A stretch of 59,100 nucleotides of DNA from Paludibacter sp. (GTDB lineage Bacteria; Bacteroidota; Bacteroidia; Bacteroidales; Paludibacteraceae), in the NCBI GenBank assembly GCA_017882285.1, contig JADGPS010000009.1, positions 1 through 59,100 of the forward strand. Direction: 5' to 3'. Made by a program: the position numbers and the translations under genes. Of this stretch, positions 24,046-32,480 are shown in pieces. The notes under the pieces were generated by a model. It made no database searches and was not told the DNA's origin. It worked only from the letters and a program-made list of their open reading frames with translations. Position 1 is the first letter of the stretch, and every line of letters starts with the position of its first letter.

Positions 24046-25443
24046 ATGAGAAAGCTAATTTTATATTTGACAGCATTGACATTTAGTATTTCTGCTTATT
24101 CGCAGGATTCGCTAATGCATTACCTCGAGATTGCCGCCAAAAACAACCCGACAGTCATGCAGCGATACAATGAATATCAGGCTGCCTTGCAGAAAGTGCC
24201 GCAAGTGGGTAGTTTGCCCGATCCGCAATTGGATATGGGAGTTTACCTGAGTCCGATGGAATTGATTGCAGGCAATCAGGTGGCGGATATTAAGTTGATG
24301 CAAATGTTTCCGTGGTTTGGCGTTATCAAAAATGCCAAAGATGAAATGAGTTTGATGGCTAAAGCAAAATTTGAAACTTTCAGAGATGCGAAGTTGCAGG
24401 TCTACTACGATGTGCAGCGAACGTGGTTCGATTTGTACAAAGTCCGGCGAAATATCCTTATTTCCGAAGAAAATGTGGATTTGTTGAAAACCATTGAACA
24501 CTTGACCTTGGTAAAATTCAGGTCAGGTTCATCGGGTGGCAGTTCTTCTGCTTCCGGAAGTAAAATGTCAGGTGGCAATTCTCCGACGGCTTCTTCCGGC
24601 TCTTCTGGAATGAATGTGATGGGTGGAACTTCTGTATCTTCTTCAACTTCTGTATCTTCTGCATCTTCTCCTGTTCCTATGAGTTCATCTTCGGGTGCAA
24701 CAAGTTTGACAAATGTTTATCAGATTCAGATTGAGACAGGTGATTTGGAAAATAATATCGCTTCGTTGAAAAACGAAGAACAAGTGGTTGTGGCACGTTT
24801 CAATAGTTTGTTGAATCATCCGCAGAAAACGCCTGTTGCGTCAGTTGATTTATTGTCAACCGAACCGTTGGACATTGCGTATTTGTCGGTTTCCGATACA
24901 ATGTTTACCCGAAACCCAATGTTAGGCATGTTGCAATATGAACAACAATCGTTGGACGCAAGGAAAAAGATGCAGAAACAAATGGGACTGCCGATGGTTG
25001 GAGTTGGTGTGAATTATTCTGTGATTGCAAAAAGTGCGATGTCAACTTCGTCCATGAATGGTCAGGATATGATTATGCCAATGGTTACGTTGACTTTACC
25101 AATTTACAGGAAGAAATATAATGCCCAGCAAGCTGAAACAAAGTTCATGAAAACCGCTTCCGAGCAAAACTTCCAGGCAACGGCCAATGCTTTGCAAACG
25201 GAGTATTATGAAGCTTTGCAATTGTATAACGATGCGCAACGTAGGATGAAATTATATGATAGTCAAAGTCAGTTGGCGAAAAAGTCGCTGGATATTTCCA
25301 TTAAAACCTTTTCATCGTCGGCTTCTGGCTTAACTGATATTTTGCGCATTCGTCAGCAATTGTTCAATTATGAATTGAAAAAGGTGGAAGCTGTGACTGA
25401 TTTTAATAAGGCGGAAGCATGGATTAAACGATTGATACAATGA
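24046..25443 (+). CDS. TolC-family outer-membrane channel with Ser/Met-rich insert
   Basis: A 465-residue protein with signal peptide (MRKLILYLTALTFSISAYSQ) and the two-repeat coiled-coil/beta-barrel pattern of outer-membrane efflux proteins: LPDPQLDMGVYLSP, then FPWFGVIKNAKDE, and a C-terminal repeat ending with TDILRIRQQLFNYEL. It should form the exit duct of the Cus complex. Residues about 160-220 are a low-complexity insert dominated by Ser, Gly and Thr with five Met, placed where homologues have only a short loop after KFRSG. Methionines in a periplasmic linker of a copper exporter may contact Cu(I), but that is inference. It starts 20 bp after cusA. Confidence 0.88.
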   Translation: MRKLILYLTALTFSISAYSQDSLMHYLEIAAKNNPTVMQRYNEYQAALQKVPQVGSLPDPQLDMGVYLSPMELIAGNQVADIKLMQMFPWFGVIKNAKDEMSLMAKAKFETFRDAKLQVYYDVQRTWFDLYKVRRNILISEENVDLLKTIEHLTLVKFRSGSSGGSSSASGSKMSGGNSPTASSGSSGMNVMGGTSVSSSTSVSSASSPVPMSSSSGATSLTNVYQIQIETGDLENNIASLKNEEQVVVARFNSLLNHPQKTPVASVDLLSTEPLDIAYLSVSDTMFTRNPMLGMLQYEQQSLDARKKMQKQMGLPMVGVGVNYSVIAKSAMSTSSMNGQDMIMPMVTLTLPIYRKKYNAQQAETKFMKTASEQNFQATANALQTEYYEALQLYNDAQRRMKLYDSQSQLAKKSLDISIKTFSSSASGLTDILRIRQQLFNYELKKVEAVTDFNKAEAWIKRLIQ

Positions 25444-25540
25444 CCCCCTGCCCCCTAAAGGGGGTTCTAAGACGTGGTTTCTGATTTAGTGCTAAATAAA
25501 ACAATACTAATATCTCTTATTCCCCTTTTGGGGTTAAGAG
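25442..25540. repeat. MITE-like palindromic element 2 (99 bp)
   Basis: GACCCCCTGCCCCCTAAAGG at 25442 and an inverted, decayed counterpart TTCCCCTTTTGGGGTTAAGA near 25520-25539 enclose about 50 bp of AT-rich DNA. It starts at the stop codon of the TolC-like gene and nearly fills the gap to cusB. Confidence 0.75.
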
Positions 25541-25556
25541 TAATAAATAAAAGAAT

Positions 25557-26864
25557 ATGAACAAAATATTTAAAAGTAACTCCAGTTCCCCTTTAGGGGT
25601 TAGGGGCCTCCGTTCAGGACTTTTGGTTCTTGCCGGACTATTTATTGGCTGGATATTCTTCCATTCGCCACATAAAGCAACGGATAAACAACAAGTAACG
25701 ACCGAAGCTAAAAAACAGATTTGGACTTGCTCCATGCATCCGCAAATCAGGTTGGATCATCCCGGTAAATGTCCGATTTGCGGTATGGAATTGATTCTGT
25801 TGCAAAATGCAGAAACCAAAATTGATTCCAATGCAGTTCATTTTAGTAAAGAAGCGATGGAACTTGCCAATGTGTCTACTTCAATTGTCAGTCGTCAGAA
25901 ACCTGTAAAAGAAGTTAGACTTTATGGAAAAGTGCAAGCCGATGAACGGTTATTGCAAAATCAGGTGGCGCATATTGGAGGACGAATAGATAAGTTATTT
26001 GTGAACTTTACGGGTGAAGCAGTTCACAAAGGTCAGTTGTTGGCGATGATTTACTCGCCTGAACTGGTTACAGCACAACAGGAACTGATTGAAGCGGCAA
26101 AAAGCAAACAGTCACAACCTGAGATTTACGAAGCCAGTAAACAAAAACTGATGCAATGGATGTTGACAGAAAATCAAATTGCCCAAATTGAAAGTTCCGG
26201 TAAGGTAAAAATGAATTTTGAAGTATATTCCAACACGTCGGGAATTGTTACAGACAAACGGGTTGCAACCGGTGACCATGTTTCGGAAGGAAGCGTGTTA
26301 TTTGATATTGCCAATCTTTCCAACGTTTGGGTGTTGTTCGATGCGTACGAAAGCGATTTGCCGTTTTTGAAAGTGGGCAATACCATTTCGTTTACGTTGC
26401 AGGCATTGCCGGGAACTAACTTTTCGGCCAATATCAAATTTATTGACCCGGTGATTGATCCGGTTAACAGGGTAGCCAAAGTGCGTGTTGAAGTGAGCAA
26501 CGCAGGCGGAAAACTGAAACCCGAAATGTTTGCTACCGGCGTGGTAAAAGCGAATTTGAACGAGTTTAAAGACAAGATGGTTATTCCACGTTCGGCGGTA
26601 TTGTGGACTGGCAAACGCTCCATCGTGTATGTAAAGCAACCTAATGCGGTAGAAATCAATTTCAAGATGCGCGAAATAGAACTCGGACCAATGCTTGGCA
26701 ACAGTTATGTGGTGGAAAGCGGACTGAAAGAAGGCGAAGAAATTGTAACTGATGGGACTTTCAGCGTGGATGCTGCGGCTCAATTGGCGGGGAAACCGAG
26801 CATGATGAATCATGATGAACCTAAAACTAAAAAAGTCAGCAGCATGCCGGGAATGGATATGTAA
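25557..26864 (+). CDS. cusB: CusB-type periplasmic adaptor with heavy-metal-binding domain
   Basis: A 435-residue membrane-fusion protein with an N-terminal anchor (GLLVLAGLFIGWIFF). Residues about 58-86 are a heavy-metal-binding domain (WTCSMHPQIRLDHPGKCPICGMEL) with the CxMHP and CPxCGM ligands. The HlyD-type lipoyl, hairpin and barrel domains follow. The tail is Met/His-rich (MMNHDEPK, SMPGMDM). It should bridge CusA and the outer-membrane channel and pass Cu(I)/Ag(I) to the pump. The first codons are unusual: residues about 8-19 (SNSSSPLGVRGL) are encoded by a copy of the local palindromic repeat, so a repeat insertion has been absorbed into the reading frame just before the membrane anchor. 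Confidence 0.93.
   Translation: MNKIFKSNSSSPLGVRGLRSGLLVLAGLFIGWIFFHSPHKATDKQQVTTEAKKQIWTCSMHPQIRLDHPGKCPICGMELILLQNAETKIDSNAVHFSKEAMELANVSTSIVSRQKPVKEVRLYGKVQADERLLQNQVAHIGGRIDKLFVNFTGEAVHKGQLLAMIYSPELVTAQQELIEAAKSKQSQPEIYEASKQKLMQWMLTENQIAQIESSGKVKMNFEVYSNTSGIVTDKRVATGDHVSEGSVLFDIANLSNVWVLFDAYESDLPFLKVGNTISFTLQALPGTNFSANIKFIDPVIDPVNRVAKVRVEVSNAGGKLKPEMFATGVVKANLNEFKDKMVIPRSAVLWTGKRSIVYVKQPNAVEINFKMREIELGPMLGNSYVVESGLKEGEEIVTDGTFSVDAAAQLAGKPSMMNHDEPKTKKVSSMPGMDM
25584..25611 (+). repeat. Half-copy of the palindromic element inside cusB
   Basis: AGTTCCCCTTTAGGGGTTAG and the following GGGCCTCC match the right half of element 1 at 20203-20226. It is translated as SSPLGVRGL at the start of CusB. 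Confidence 0.8.
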
Positions 26865-27067
26865 TTTTGACCTATAAGCCAGAACTTCTAATATCATCTG
26901 TACATATAAAATAGCCCAAAGTGATTTTATATGTTTTACTGTGGTTAATGCCGATGATTACAAACAAATAGGACAATAAGATGAAGTCGAAATTGGACTA
27001 TATTGTTTGTTCAATCGGTATAACAACACATTACGGTTTTTTAGAACGAATTAAGATCGTTTTGTTA

Positions 27068-27103
27068 ATAATAAAGCTGCCACCGAAATTAATCGATGGC
27101 AGC
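27068..27103 (-). terminator. Terminator of the second TonB receptor operon
   Basis: GCTGCCA (27076-27082) pairs with TGGCAGC (27097-27103). On the minus strand the stem is followed by TTTATTATT. The 200 bp between cusB and this hairpin contain no recognisable gene. Confidence 0.75.
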
Positions 27104-27127
27104 GTTAATTTTAAATAAAATAATTGT

Positions 27128-28345
27128 TTATTGTTCAAAAACATAAAAGGTTTTTATTTCCCAGCTACCAGCTGCTTTGTCTGCAGCATCACTCATATAT
27201 TTGAAAGCTATGCGTACATTGTTTTTTCCAGCGTAAGCTGCTAGGCTAATAGGTGTAGAAGTAATGAAGGTCCAGCTTGCACCACTTGGATAACCTGCAT
27301 CAGGAATAGTAAGTTGTTTCCAATCTTCTGGTTTAATAGATGTACCATCACTGGTAGTTGAACCCCATAAGGTAATTGCTTTATGCATTTTATCAGTACT
27401 TGTGCCTGTATCACCAAAATAACGTCCAACGTGCATAAAAGATACCCAAGGTGTAACCCGTTCTGTTAAGTTTAATGGAGGAGAAATCAACCAATCTTCA
27501 TTCGAAAAATATTCTTTTGTTGCAGATACATAACCTGTCATTAACATGTATTTGTAGTTAACATCCCAAGCCCATACTTGATCTCCAGTTACACTTACAA
27601 TTTTAAAATCACCAAGTCCATCGATTAAACCCATGTAAATATCTGAATCGATAAATTGCCATGTTCCATCCTTGAATACAAATTTAGCATTTTGGGGAAT
27701 TATTGGATTGTACTTTATCCAATTTGTACCGTCGTAAATAAATACCAAATAATTTGTAACTGTGGCTGTACCTGTATAGAATTTATAACGAATAAGTCTT
27801 ATTTCACCAGATTTAATATAAGGTGTTATACCAAGCTTATTTGTTGATTTTAACCAAATTGGAATATAAAAATTTGGATCAATGGCTGATGAAAAATTCT
27901 TATATTGACCAGGCAGATTTGTTGCGGTCCCCATTGAAATATAATCATCATCAAGTAATGTATATTTATTAGTTGTTGCAATTTTAGTAGTGTCATAAGG
28001 AATACTTTTATTATAAGTAACCATTACGGTCGATTTTGCATCGTTATACAAAAACTTTGTAGCCAAAAAATATGGAACATATGTTTTTGCCGGAACAGTA
28101 TCCAATAAAAATTTATTGGTAGCAATTGCTTTTGCAATTGTTGAATCCTTTTTAGTCTTAGCAACTTTTAAGGCCTCTTTACTGATGGTACTATAATCAG
28201 CATCAACCAATGTATAGTTATACATTATCAAATTCGTTGGAATGGCAGCTTGATCAAAACCGGGGAAATTAGTTGCATTATAATCTTGGCATGCGCTCAA
28301 TAAAGCCAATACAGCCAAACTTACTATATAATATATCTTTTTCAT
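27128..28345 (-). CDS. Choice-of-anchor J lipoprotein paired with a TonB receptor
   Basis: A 405-residue lipoprotein with lipobox ALLSAC (Cys19). Residues about 20-240 are a region I cannot classify, rich in Tyr and Thr. From about 250 a choice-of-anchor J jelly roll follows with SVTGDQVWAWD, LMTGYV, SNEDWLISPPLNL and a final GSWEIKTFYVFEQ. The jelly roll is homologous to that of the lipoprotein at 4172-5644. It lies 28 bp behind the TonB receptor gene on the same strand, so a SusD-like accessory role at the surface is likely. The substrate is unknown. Confidence 0.75.
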   Translation of the reverse strand: MKKIYYIVSLAVLALLSACQDYNATNFPGFDQAAIPTNLIMYNYTLVDADYSTISKEALKVAKTKKDSTIAKAIATNKFLLDTVPAKTYVPYFLATKFLYNDAKSTVMVTYNKSIPYDTTKIATTNKYTLLDDDYISMGTATNLPGQYKNFSSAIDPNFYIPIWLKSTNKLGITPYIKSGEIRLIRYKFYTGTATVTNYLVFIYDGTNWIKYNPIIPQNAKFVFKDGTWQFIDSDIYMGLIDGLGDFKIVSVTGDQVWAWDVNYKYMLMTGYVSATKEYFSNEDWLISPPLNLTERVTPWVSFMHVGRYFGDTGTSTDKMHKAITLWGSTTSDGTSIKPEDWKQLTIPDAGYPSGASWTFITSTPISLAAYAGKNNVRIAFKYMSDAADKAAGSWEIKTFYVFEQ

Positions 28346-28373
28346 TGTTTATAATTTTATTGAATGATACTAT

Positions 28374-31019
28374 TTAAAATCTGATTTTTAAGTTCATTGA
28401 CCAGGTACGTCCAAAACCATAAAATACACTCGCTGTTTTCCAGGTATGATCGGATCCATCAGTAGCATCGGTAATATATTCACTATCTAATAAGTTGAAT
28501 ATATTTCCTGTTAAAGTTGCATCGTAAGTTCCTATTTTGAAACGATAGTTAGCCGAAAAATCAAGGGTAACTGCATCAGGAATCATCCATGGTTGAGAGA
28601 AATCTGCTGATGCTAAACTTGTTCCAACAGAAGAAATGTTGAAATAAGAATAATTCTTACCGAAATAATTTCCATCCAAACCAATACGGAATCCTTTTAG
28701 GATTTGATAATTTAAACCTAAAGCAGCCGTATTTTGTGCAGAGTTACCTACGTGAATTCCTTGAAGATTTACTTTTACTATACCTTGTTTGGGGTCTAAC
28801 ATAGGAACGACATTTCCTAAAATATCAACAGGTTGTCCCTGGCTATCATAGAGGTAGCCGGTTGCATTATTCTGCCATGTCCAATCTCCCAACGAAATCA
28901 TACCGGTTATTTCCAAATCTTTAACAGGCTTAACTACAAAATCAAGTTCAATGCCTTGATGAAGAGCATTTACACCTTGCATATTGGCAACTAAACTGTT
29001 TTGAACATTGGCGTTAATTGAACGAACCAACGTTTTATCAATCCAGTTAGTACGATAAACGTTCAAATTAGCCGTAAAATATTTGGAACGGAATCCATAA
29101 CCAAGTTCAGCCGAGAATGCTTTTTCATTCACTGCATTTGGGTTTAATTCGTTGCTGATAGTTGATTGAAGGAAAGCACCACCCGAGAAGAACGGAGCAC
29201 GTGAAATAATTCCTATATTAGCAAAAACATTGTGATTCGTATTAATATTGTAATTGGCACCACCTTTTATAGAATAACCCAGAAAGTTAGATGTTTTTGA
29301 AAGTGCTTGTGAAGGATCATAATAAAATCGATCGTAGCGCCAATTTGAAGTGTTTGAAGCTGAAGCTGAAACGAAAGCGCTTAAACCATTTTTATTATAT
29401 TCGGCTTGTCCGAAAAGACCTTCACTGGCTACAAAACCATCATAGTCACGATAAACCACATCGCCAACTCCCAATTTTTTTGTTTTCCAACTTTGATCAG
29501 TTAACAAGGGACGCAATGAAGTAACATCAATAAAGAAATTACCGCCGTATAAATCAGTAATCACATTGGTATGTGTTCCTTTATAATAACGTAAATCCAA
29601 ACCACCATAAAAATCAATATTTTGACCTATTTTAGTGTTGTAAGTTGACAATGCACCAACCCATACATGACTATTAACGGCTGTTGACATGATCATTTTT
29701 GAACCATTGGTGTTGGTAGGATCTGTATTCAACTTATAAATCGCACCATAATCAAATGTTCCATCCGAAGCTCTGAAAAGGGTATTTGGAACCCCAGCTG
29801 TTGAACCATACCAGTTAGTACGGTCGCCACTCGTATAGCCTTGACCTCCCCAGCCTCCACCATTTCCTAATGAAAGGTAAACAGCAGTCGAAAGACTTGA
29901 TTTTTCGTCAATCGTCCAGAAATGATTCAATGAAATTTGAGGTTTATTGTAATAATTGTAAGAAGATTGTTTTCGTTGACCATTCATATCAAAACCATAA
30001 GAAGCATTGTATCTGTATTTCAACGGTTGTAATTGCCACTGAGCAATAGTTAATTTATCACCGCTATTGCGTTGATTGTGCCATTGTGGAGCAGAAAATG
30101 CGGTAAACGATAATTGTTGAGAATCGCTAATTCTTTTCGAGATATTTACAAAATAGGAGTAAGCTTCATATTCAGTTCCTTGAATATATCCATTACTTGT
30201 AGTTTTTGAACCTAATAAAGTTATAGCCCAATTGTTGGCAGTTAAACCTGTTGAAACTGCAAATCCAATTTTAGCATAACCATCATTGCCAATACCATAC
30301 GAAACAGAACCGCCTTTTATAGCATCGGTTGAACGGGTTACAACGTTGATAGAACCACCTAATGAAGGAGCGGCTACTTTCGATGCACCTAAGCCGCGTT
30401 GAACCTGCATAGATCGGGTTACATCGCTTAATGCACCCCAGTTTGACCAGTAAATTCCTCCCCATTCCATATCATTCATAGGTACACCATTAATCATAAC
30501 CGCAATATTGGGAGCTTCAAAACCACGTAAATTTACACGTGAATCGCCATAACCGCCACCTTGTTTGGTTGCATAAATACCTGGTGTTGATTTTAATATT
30601 TCAGGAAATTCCTGTGTTCCCAACTTGGTTTCAATCATCACGGGATCGATAACCGAAAGTGCAACAGGAGTTTTACGACGAACTGCAATTGAAGAAGTTA
30701 CGGTAACATCGTTTAGACCAATTGCTTCACTTTCAATTGCAATAGTACCTAAATTCGGATTTTTTGCAGAGACTTCGATTGTTTTAGAGAAATATCCTAT
30801 GTAGGATACTGTAATTTCTTGCTTCCCTGACGGGATTTTAATGGCAAAACTTCCATCGAGCGATGTGGCAATACCTGCACCGGTCGCGGGGTTTATGACA
30901 CTTACACCTACAAGAGCTTCGTTTGTGGCTTTGTCAACCACAACTCCCTTCACCAATCCTTGCGAAAATGATAGCTGTGCAATCATGATCACAACAAAAA
31001 AAGAAATAACTTTTTTCAT
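28374..31019 (-). CDS. TonB-dependent outer-membrane receptor with carboxypeptidase-like domain
   Basis: An 881-residue TonB receptor. The signal peptide is MKKVISFFVVIMIAQLSFSQ. Residues 22-105 are a carboxypeptidase D regulatory-like domain (VKGVVVDKATNEALVGVSVI ... VSYIGYFSKTIEV). The plug carries YATKQGGGYGDSRVNLRGF and PMNDMEWGG, and the barrel ends LKIRF. It is cotranscribed with the anchor-J lipoprotein downstream. Together they form a second version of the locus at 0.4-5.6 kb, without a DUF5689 gene. The plug style (TPGIYATKQGGG, MNDMEWG) is common among SusC-type receptors of Bacteroidota. The ligand is unknown. Confidence 0.92.
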   Translation of the reverse strand: MKKVISFFVVIMIAQLSFSQGLVKGVVVDKATNEALVGVSVINPATGAGIATSLDGSFAIKIPSGKQEITVSYIGYFSKTIEVSAKNPNLGTIAIESEAIGLNDVTVTSSIAVRRKTPVALSVIDPVMIETKLGTQEFPEILKSTPGIYATKQGGGYGDSRVNLRGFEAPNIAVMINGVPMNDMEWGGIYWSNWGALSDVTRSMQVQRGLGASKVAAPSLGGSINVVTRSTDAIKGGSVSYGIGNDGYAKIGFAVSTGLTANNWAITLLGSKTTSNGYIQGTEYEAYSYFVNISKRISDSQQLSFTAFSAPQWHNQRNSGDKLTIAQWQLQPLKYRYNASYGFDMNGQRKQSSYNYYNKPQISLNHFWTIDEKSSLSTAVYLSLGNGGGWGGQGYTSGDRTNWYGSTAGVPNTLFRASDGTFDYGAIYKLNTDPTNTNGSKMIMSTAVNSHVWVGALSTYNTKIGQNIDFYGGLDLRYYKGTHTNVITDLYGGNFFIDVTSLRPLLTDQSWKTKKLGVGDVVYRDYDGFVASEGLFGQAEYNKNGLSAFVSASASNTSNWRYDRFYYDPSQALSKTSNFLGYSIKGGANYNINTNHNVFANIGIISRAPFFSGGAFLQSTISNELNPNAVNEKAFSAELGYGFRSKYFTANLNVYRTNWIDKTLVRSINANVQNSLVANMQGVNALHQGIELDFVVKPVKDLEITGMISLGDWTWQNNATGYLYDSQGQPVDILGNVVPMLDPKQGIVKVNLQGIHVGNSAQNTAALGLNYQILKGFRIGLDGNYFGKNYSYFNISSVGTSLASADFSQPWMIPDAVTLDFSANYRFKIGTYDATLTGNIFNLLDSEYITDATDGSDHTWKTASVFYGFGRTWSMNLKIRF

Positions 31020-31441
31020 AAAGTTGTTGAATTAATTAGACTTAGTTTTAATTATGTTAGTAATTTCGGCAAATATAAGACTTTTCCTGTTAAATACTAT
31101 TTCATTGAAAAAATAGTTATCAACAGTTTTGATAAAAAAAACAGGAAATCTTCCTTGCCTGATTTTATTATTAACTCTAAGGTTTCAGATTGAAACTATT
31201 TTTAGAAAAATTGCTCAAAATACGTTTTATTTATTGGAATTTTGTTTAATAATTGATATTTATCTTGCCAATAATAGGCAAAGTAGTTAAATCTATGTTA
31301 TGCAACATAAATACTAATTATTTGGTTAAAATCAACTGCATTAGTTGACAATTGAATTTAGTTAATCCGTTTTAGATTAAAATTTTCATCAAAAAAGCAG
31401 TATCTTTGTACCTCTTTTTTAATTTTGTGATAGGTTGATTT
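31020..31441. other. Divergent intergenic region (TonB receptor / guaD)
   Basis: AT-rich 422-bp region with no gene. A plus-strand TATCTTTG box at 31401-31408 lies 33 bp upstream of guaD and fits the TAnnTTTG consensus. The leftward receptor promoter should lie in the same interval but I could not identify it with certainty. Confidence 0.5.
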
Positions 31442-31912
31442 ATGAATTATAACAAGAAATTTATGCGCAAAGCAATTGCTTTGTCTTTAGAAAATATAAA
31501 AAATGGTGGTGGTCCTTTTGGAGCAGTTGTTGTAAAAGATGGAAAAATTATTTCAACCGGAGTAAATCGGGTAACTTCGAATATCGATCCAACTGCCCAT
31601 GCCGAAGTGAATGCGATTCGCAAAGCTTCCAGAAAGTTGCGAACATTTGATTTGTCGGGTTGTGAAATTTATACTTCTTGCGAACCTTGTCCTATGTGTT
31701 TGGGAGCAATTTACTGGGCACATATCGATAAAATGTATTTCGGAAATACTAAATCAGATGCTAAAAACATTGGTTTCGACGATTCATTTATTTACGACGA
31801 AATTGCTTTGAAACCTGAGAACAGACAGGTGAAAACTATTCAACTGCTTCCAGACGAAGCTATTAAAGCTTTTGAAGCATGGAAAAATGTCGAGGATAAA
31901 GTCAGATATTAG
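31442..31912 (+). CDS. guaD: Guanine deaminase / nucleoside deaminase
   Basis: A 156-residue zinc enzyme of the cytidine-deaminase fold. Zn ligands are H53 in TAHAEVNAIRKA, with catalytic E55, and C83/C86 in TSCEPCPMCLGAIYW. The tail GFDDSFIYDEI and the very end AWKNVEDKVRY closely parallel Bacillus subtilis GuaD (same length, same terminal aromatic that reaches into the partner active site). This favours guanine deamination to xanthine over tRNA adenosine deamination (TadA). The stop codon TAG begins at 31910, and the inverted repeat of S23 element B begins inside that codon, so the insertion point is immediately at the gene end. Confidence 0.85.
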   Translation: MNYNKKFMRKAIALSLENIKNGGGPFGAVVVKDGKIISTGVNRVTSNIDPTAHAEVNAIRKASRKLRTFDLSGCEIYTSCEPCPMCLGAIYWAHIDKMYFGNTKSDAKNIGFDDSFIYDEIALKPENRQVKTIQLLPDEAIKAFEAWKNVEDKVRY

Positions 31913-32442
31913 TTGATTGGTTGATTAGTTAATTAGCCAATATCGGTAGTTTTGTTGTAAATTTGAGATTTTAAAAACAAATACAAATGGCAAATAACTT
32001 TGAATCATTGGATGTTTGGAAAGAGTGTCGCATATTTAGAAAACAAATTTCCAGTGTAGTTAAAACATTTCCGAATGAAGAAAAATACAGATTAACTGAC
32101 CAATTAATAAGGGCAAGTAGGTCTGTCACAGCAAATATTGCAGAAGGTCACGGACGTTACCATTTTCAGGAAAATAGTCAATTCTGTCGACAAGCACGTG
32201 GATCATTGACTGAAACACTCGACCATTTGCTATGTGCTTTAGATGAGAAATATATAGATGAAATCCAATTAAATGAATTCAGAGAACAATATGAAAATTG
32301 CATTAAATTATTGAATGGTTATATTGTTTTTTTGCAAAAACAAAAAGATACCTACAATACTAAATCGACCAAATAACAAAATAACCTATCAACCAAATAA
32401 CCAATTAACTAATTAACCAATTAACTAATTAACCAATCAACT
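31911..32442 (+). mobile_element. S23/IVP element B: four-helix-bundle gene within an inverted repeat
   Basis: The left end, AGTTGATTGGTTGATTAGTT at 31911-31930 plus AATTA, is the reverse complement of 32418-32442 with two mismatches in 25, one of which is a G-U pair in RNA. The right end also has tandem 16-bp copies of AATTAACTAATTAACC (about 32403-32434). The only gene inside is an S23 family protein. Architecture and size (532 bp) match element A, but the repeat sequence is completely different. It lies exactly between the guaD stop and the beginning of mfd coding sequence. Confidence 0.6.
31987..32376 (+). CDS. Four-helix-bundle protein (S23 / intervening-sequence protein family)
   Basis: A 129-residue protein with FESLDVWKECRIFRKQI, then QLIRASRSVTANIAEGHGRYHF, then FCRQARGSLTETLDHLLCAL and a final helix, the canonical S23/bAvd-like bundle. 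It is closer to the family consensus (RSVTANIAEGHGRY) than its paralogue at 6979-7350; the two share little beyond the core motif, so they are not a recent duplication. It is the sole gene of the inverted-repeat element B. Nucleic-acid binding is plausible by relation to the DGR accessory protein, but no retroelement is present. Confidence 0.87.
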   Translation: MANNFESLDVWKECRIFRKQISSVVKTFPNEEKYRLTDQLIRASRSVTANIAEGHGRYHFQENSQFCRQARGSLTETLDHLLCALDEKYIDEIQLNEFREQYENCIKLLNGYIVFLQKQKDTYNTKSTK

Positions 32443-32480
32443 TAGCAGATTTTCAACAACTTTACGCTCATCATCCTCAA

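Noticed and set aside
31442-31912. tRNA adenosine deaminase TadA
   Set aside because: The length, GFDDSFIY segment and terminal AWKN...RY fit guanine deaminase GuaD better.
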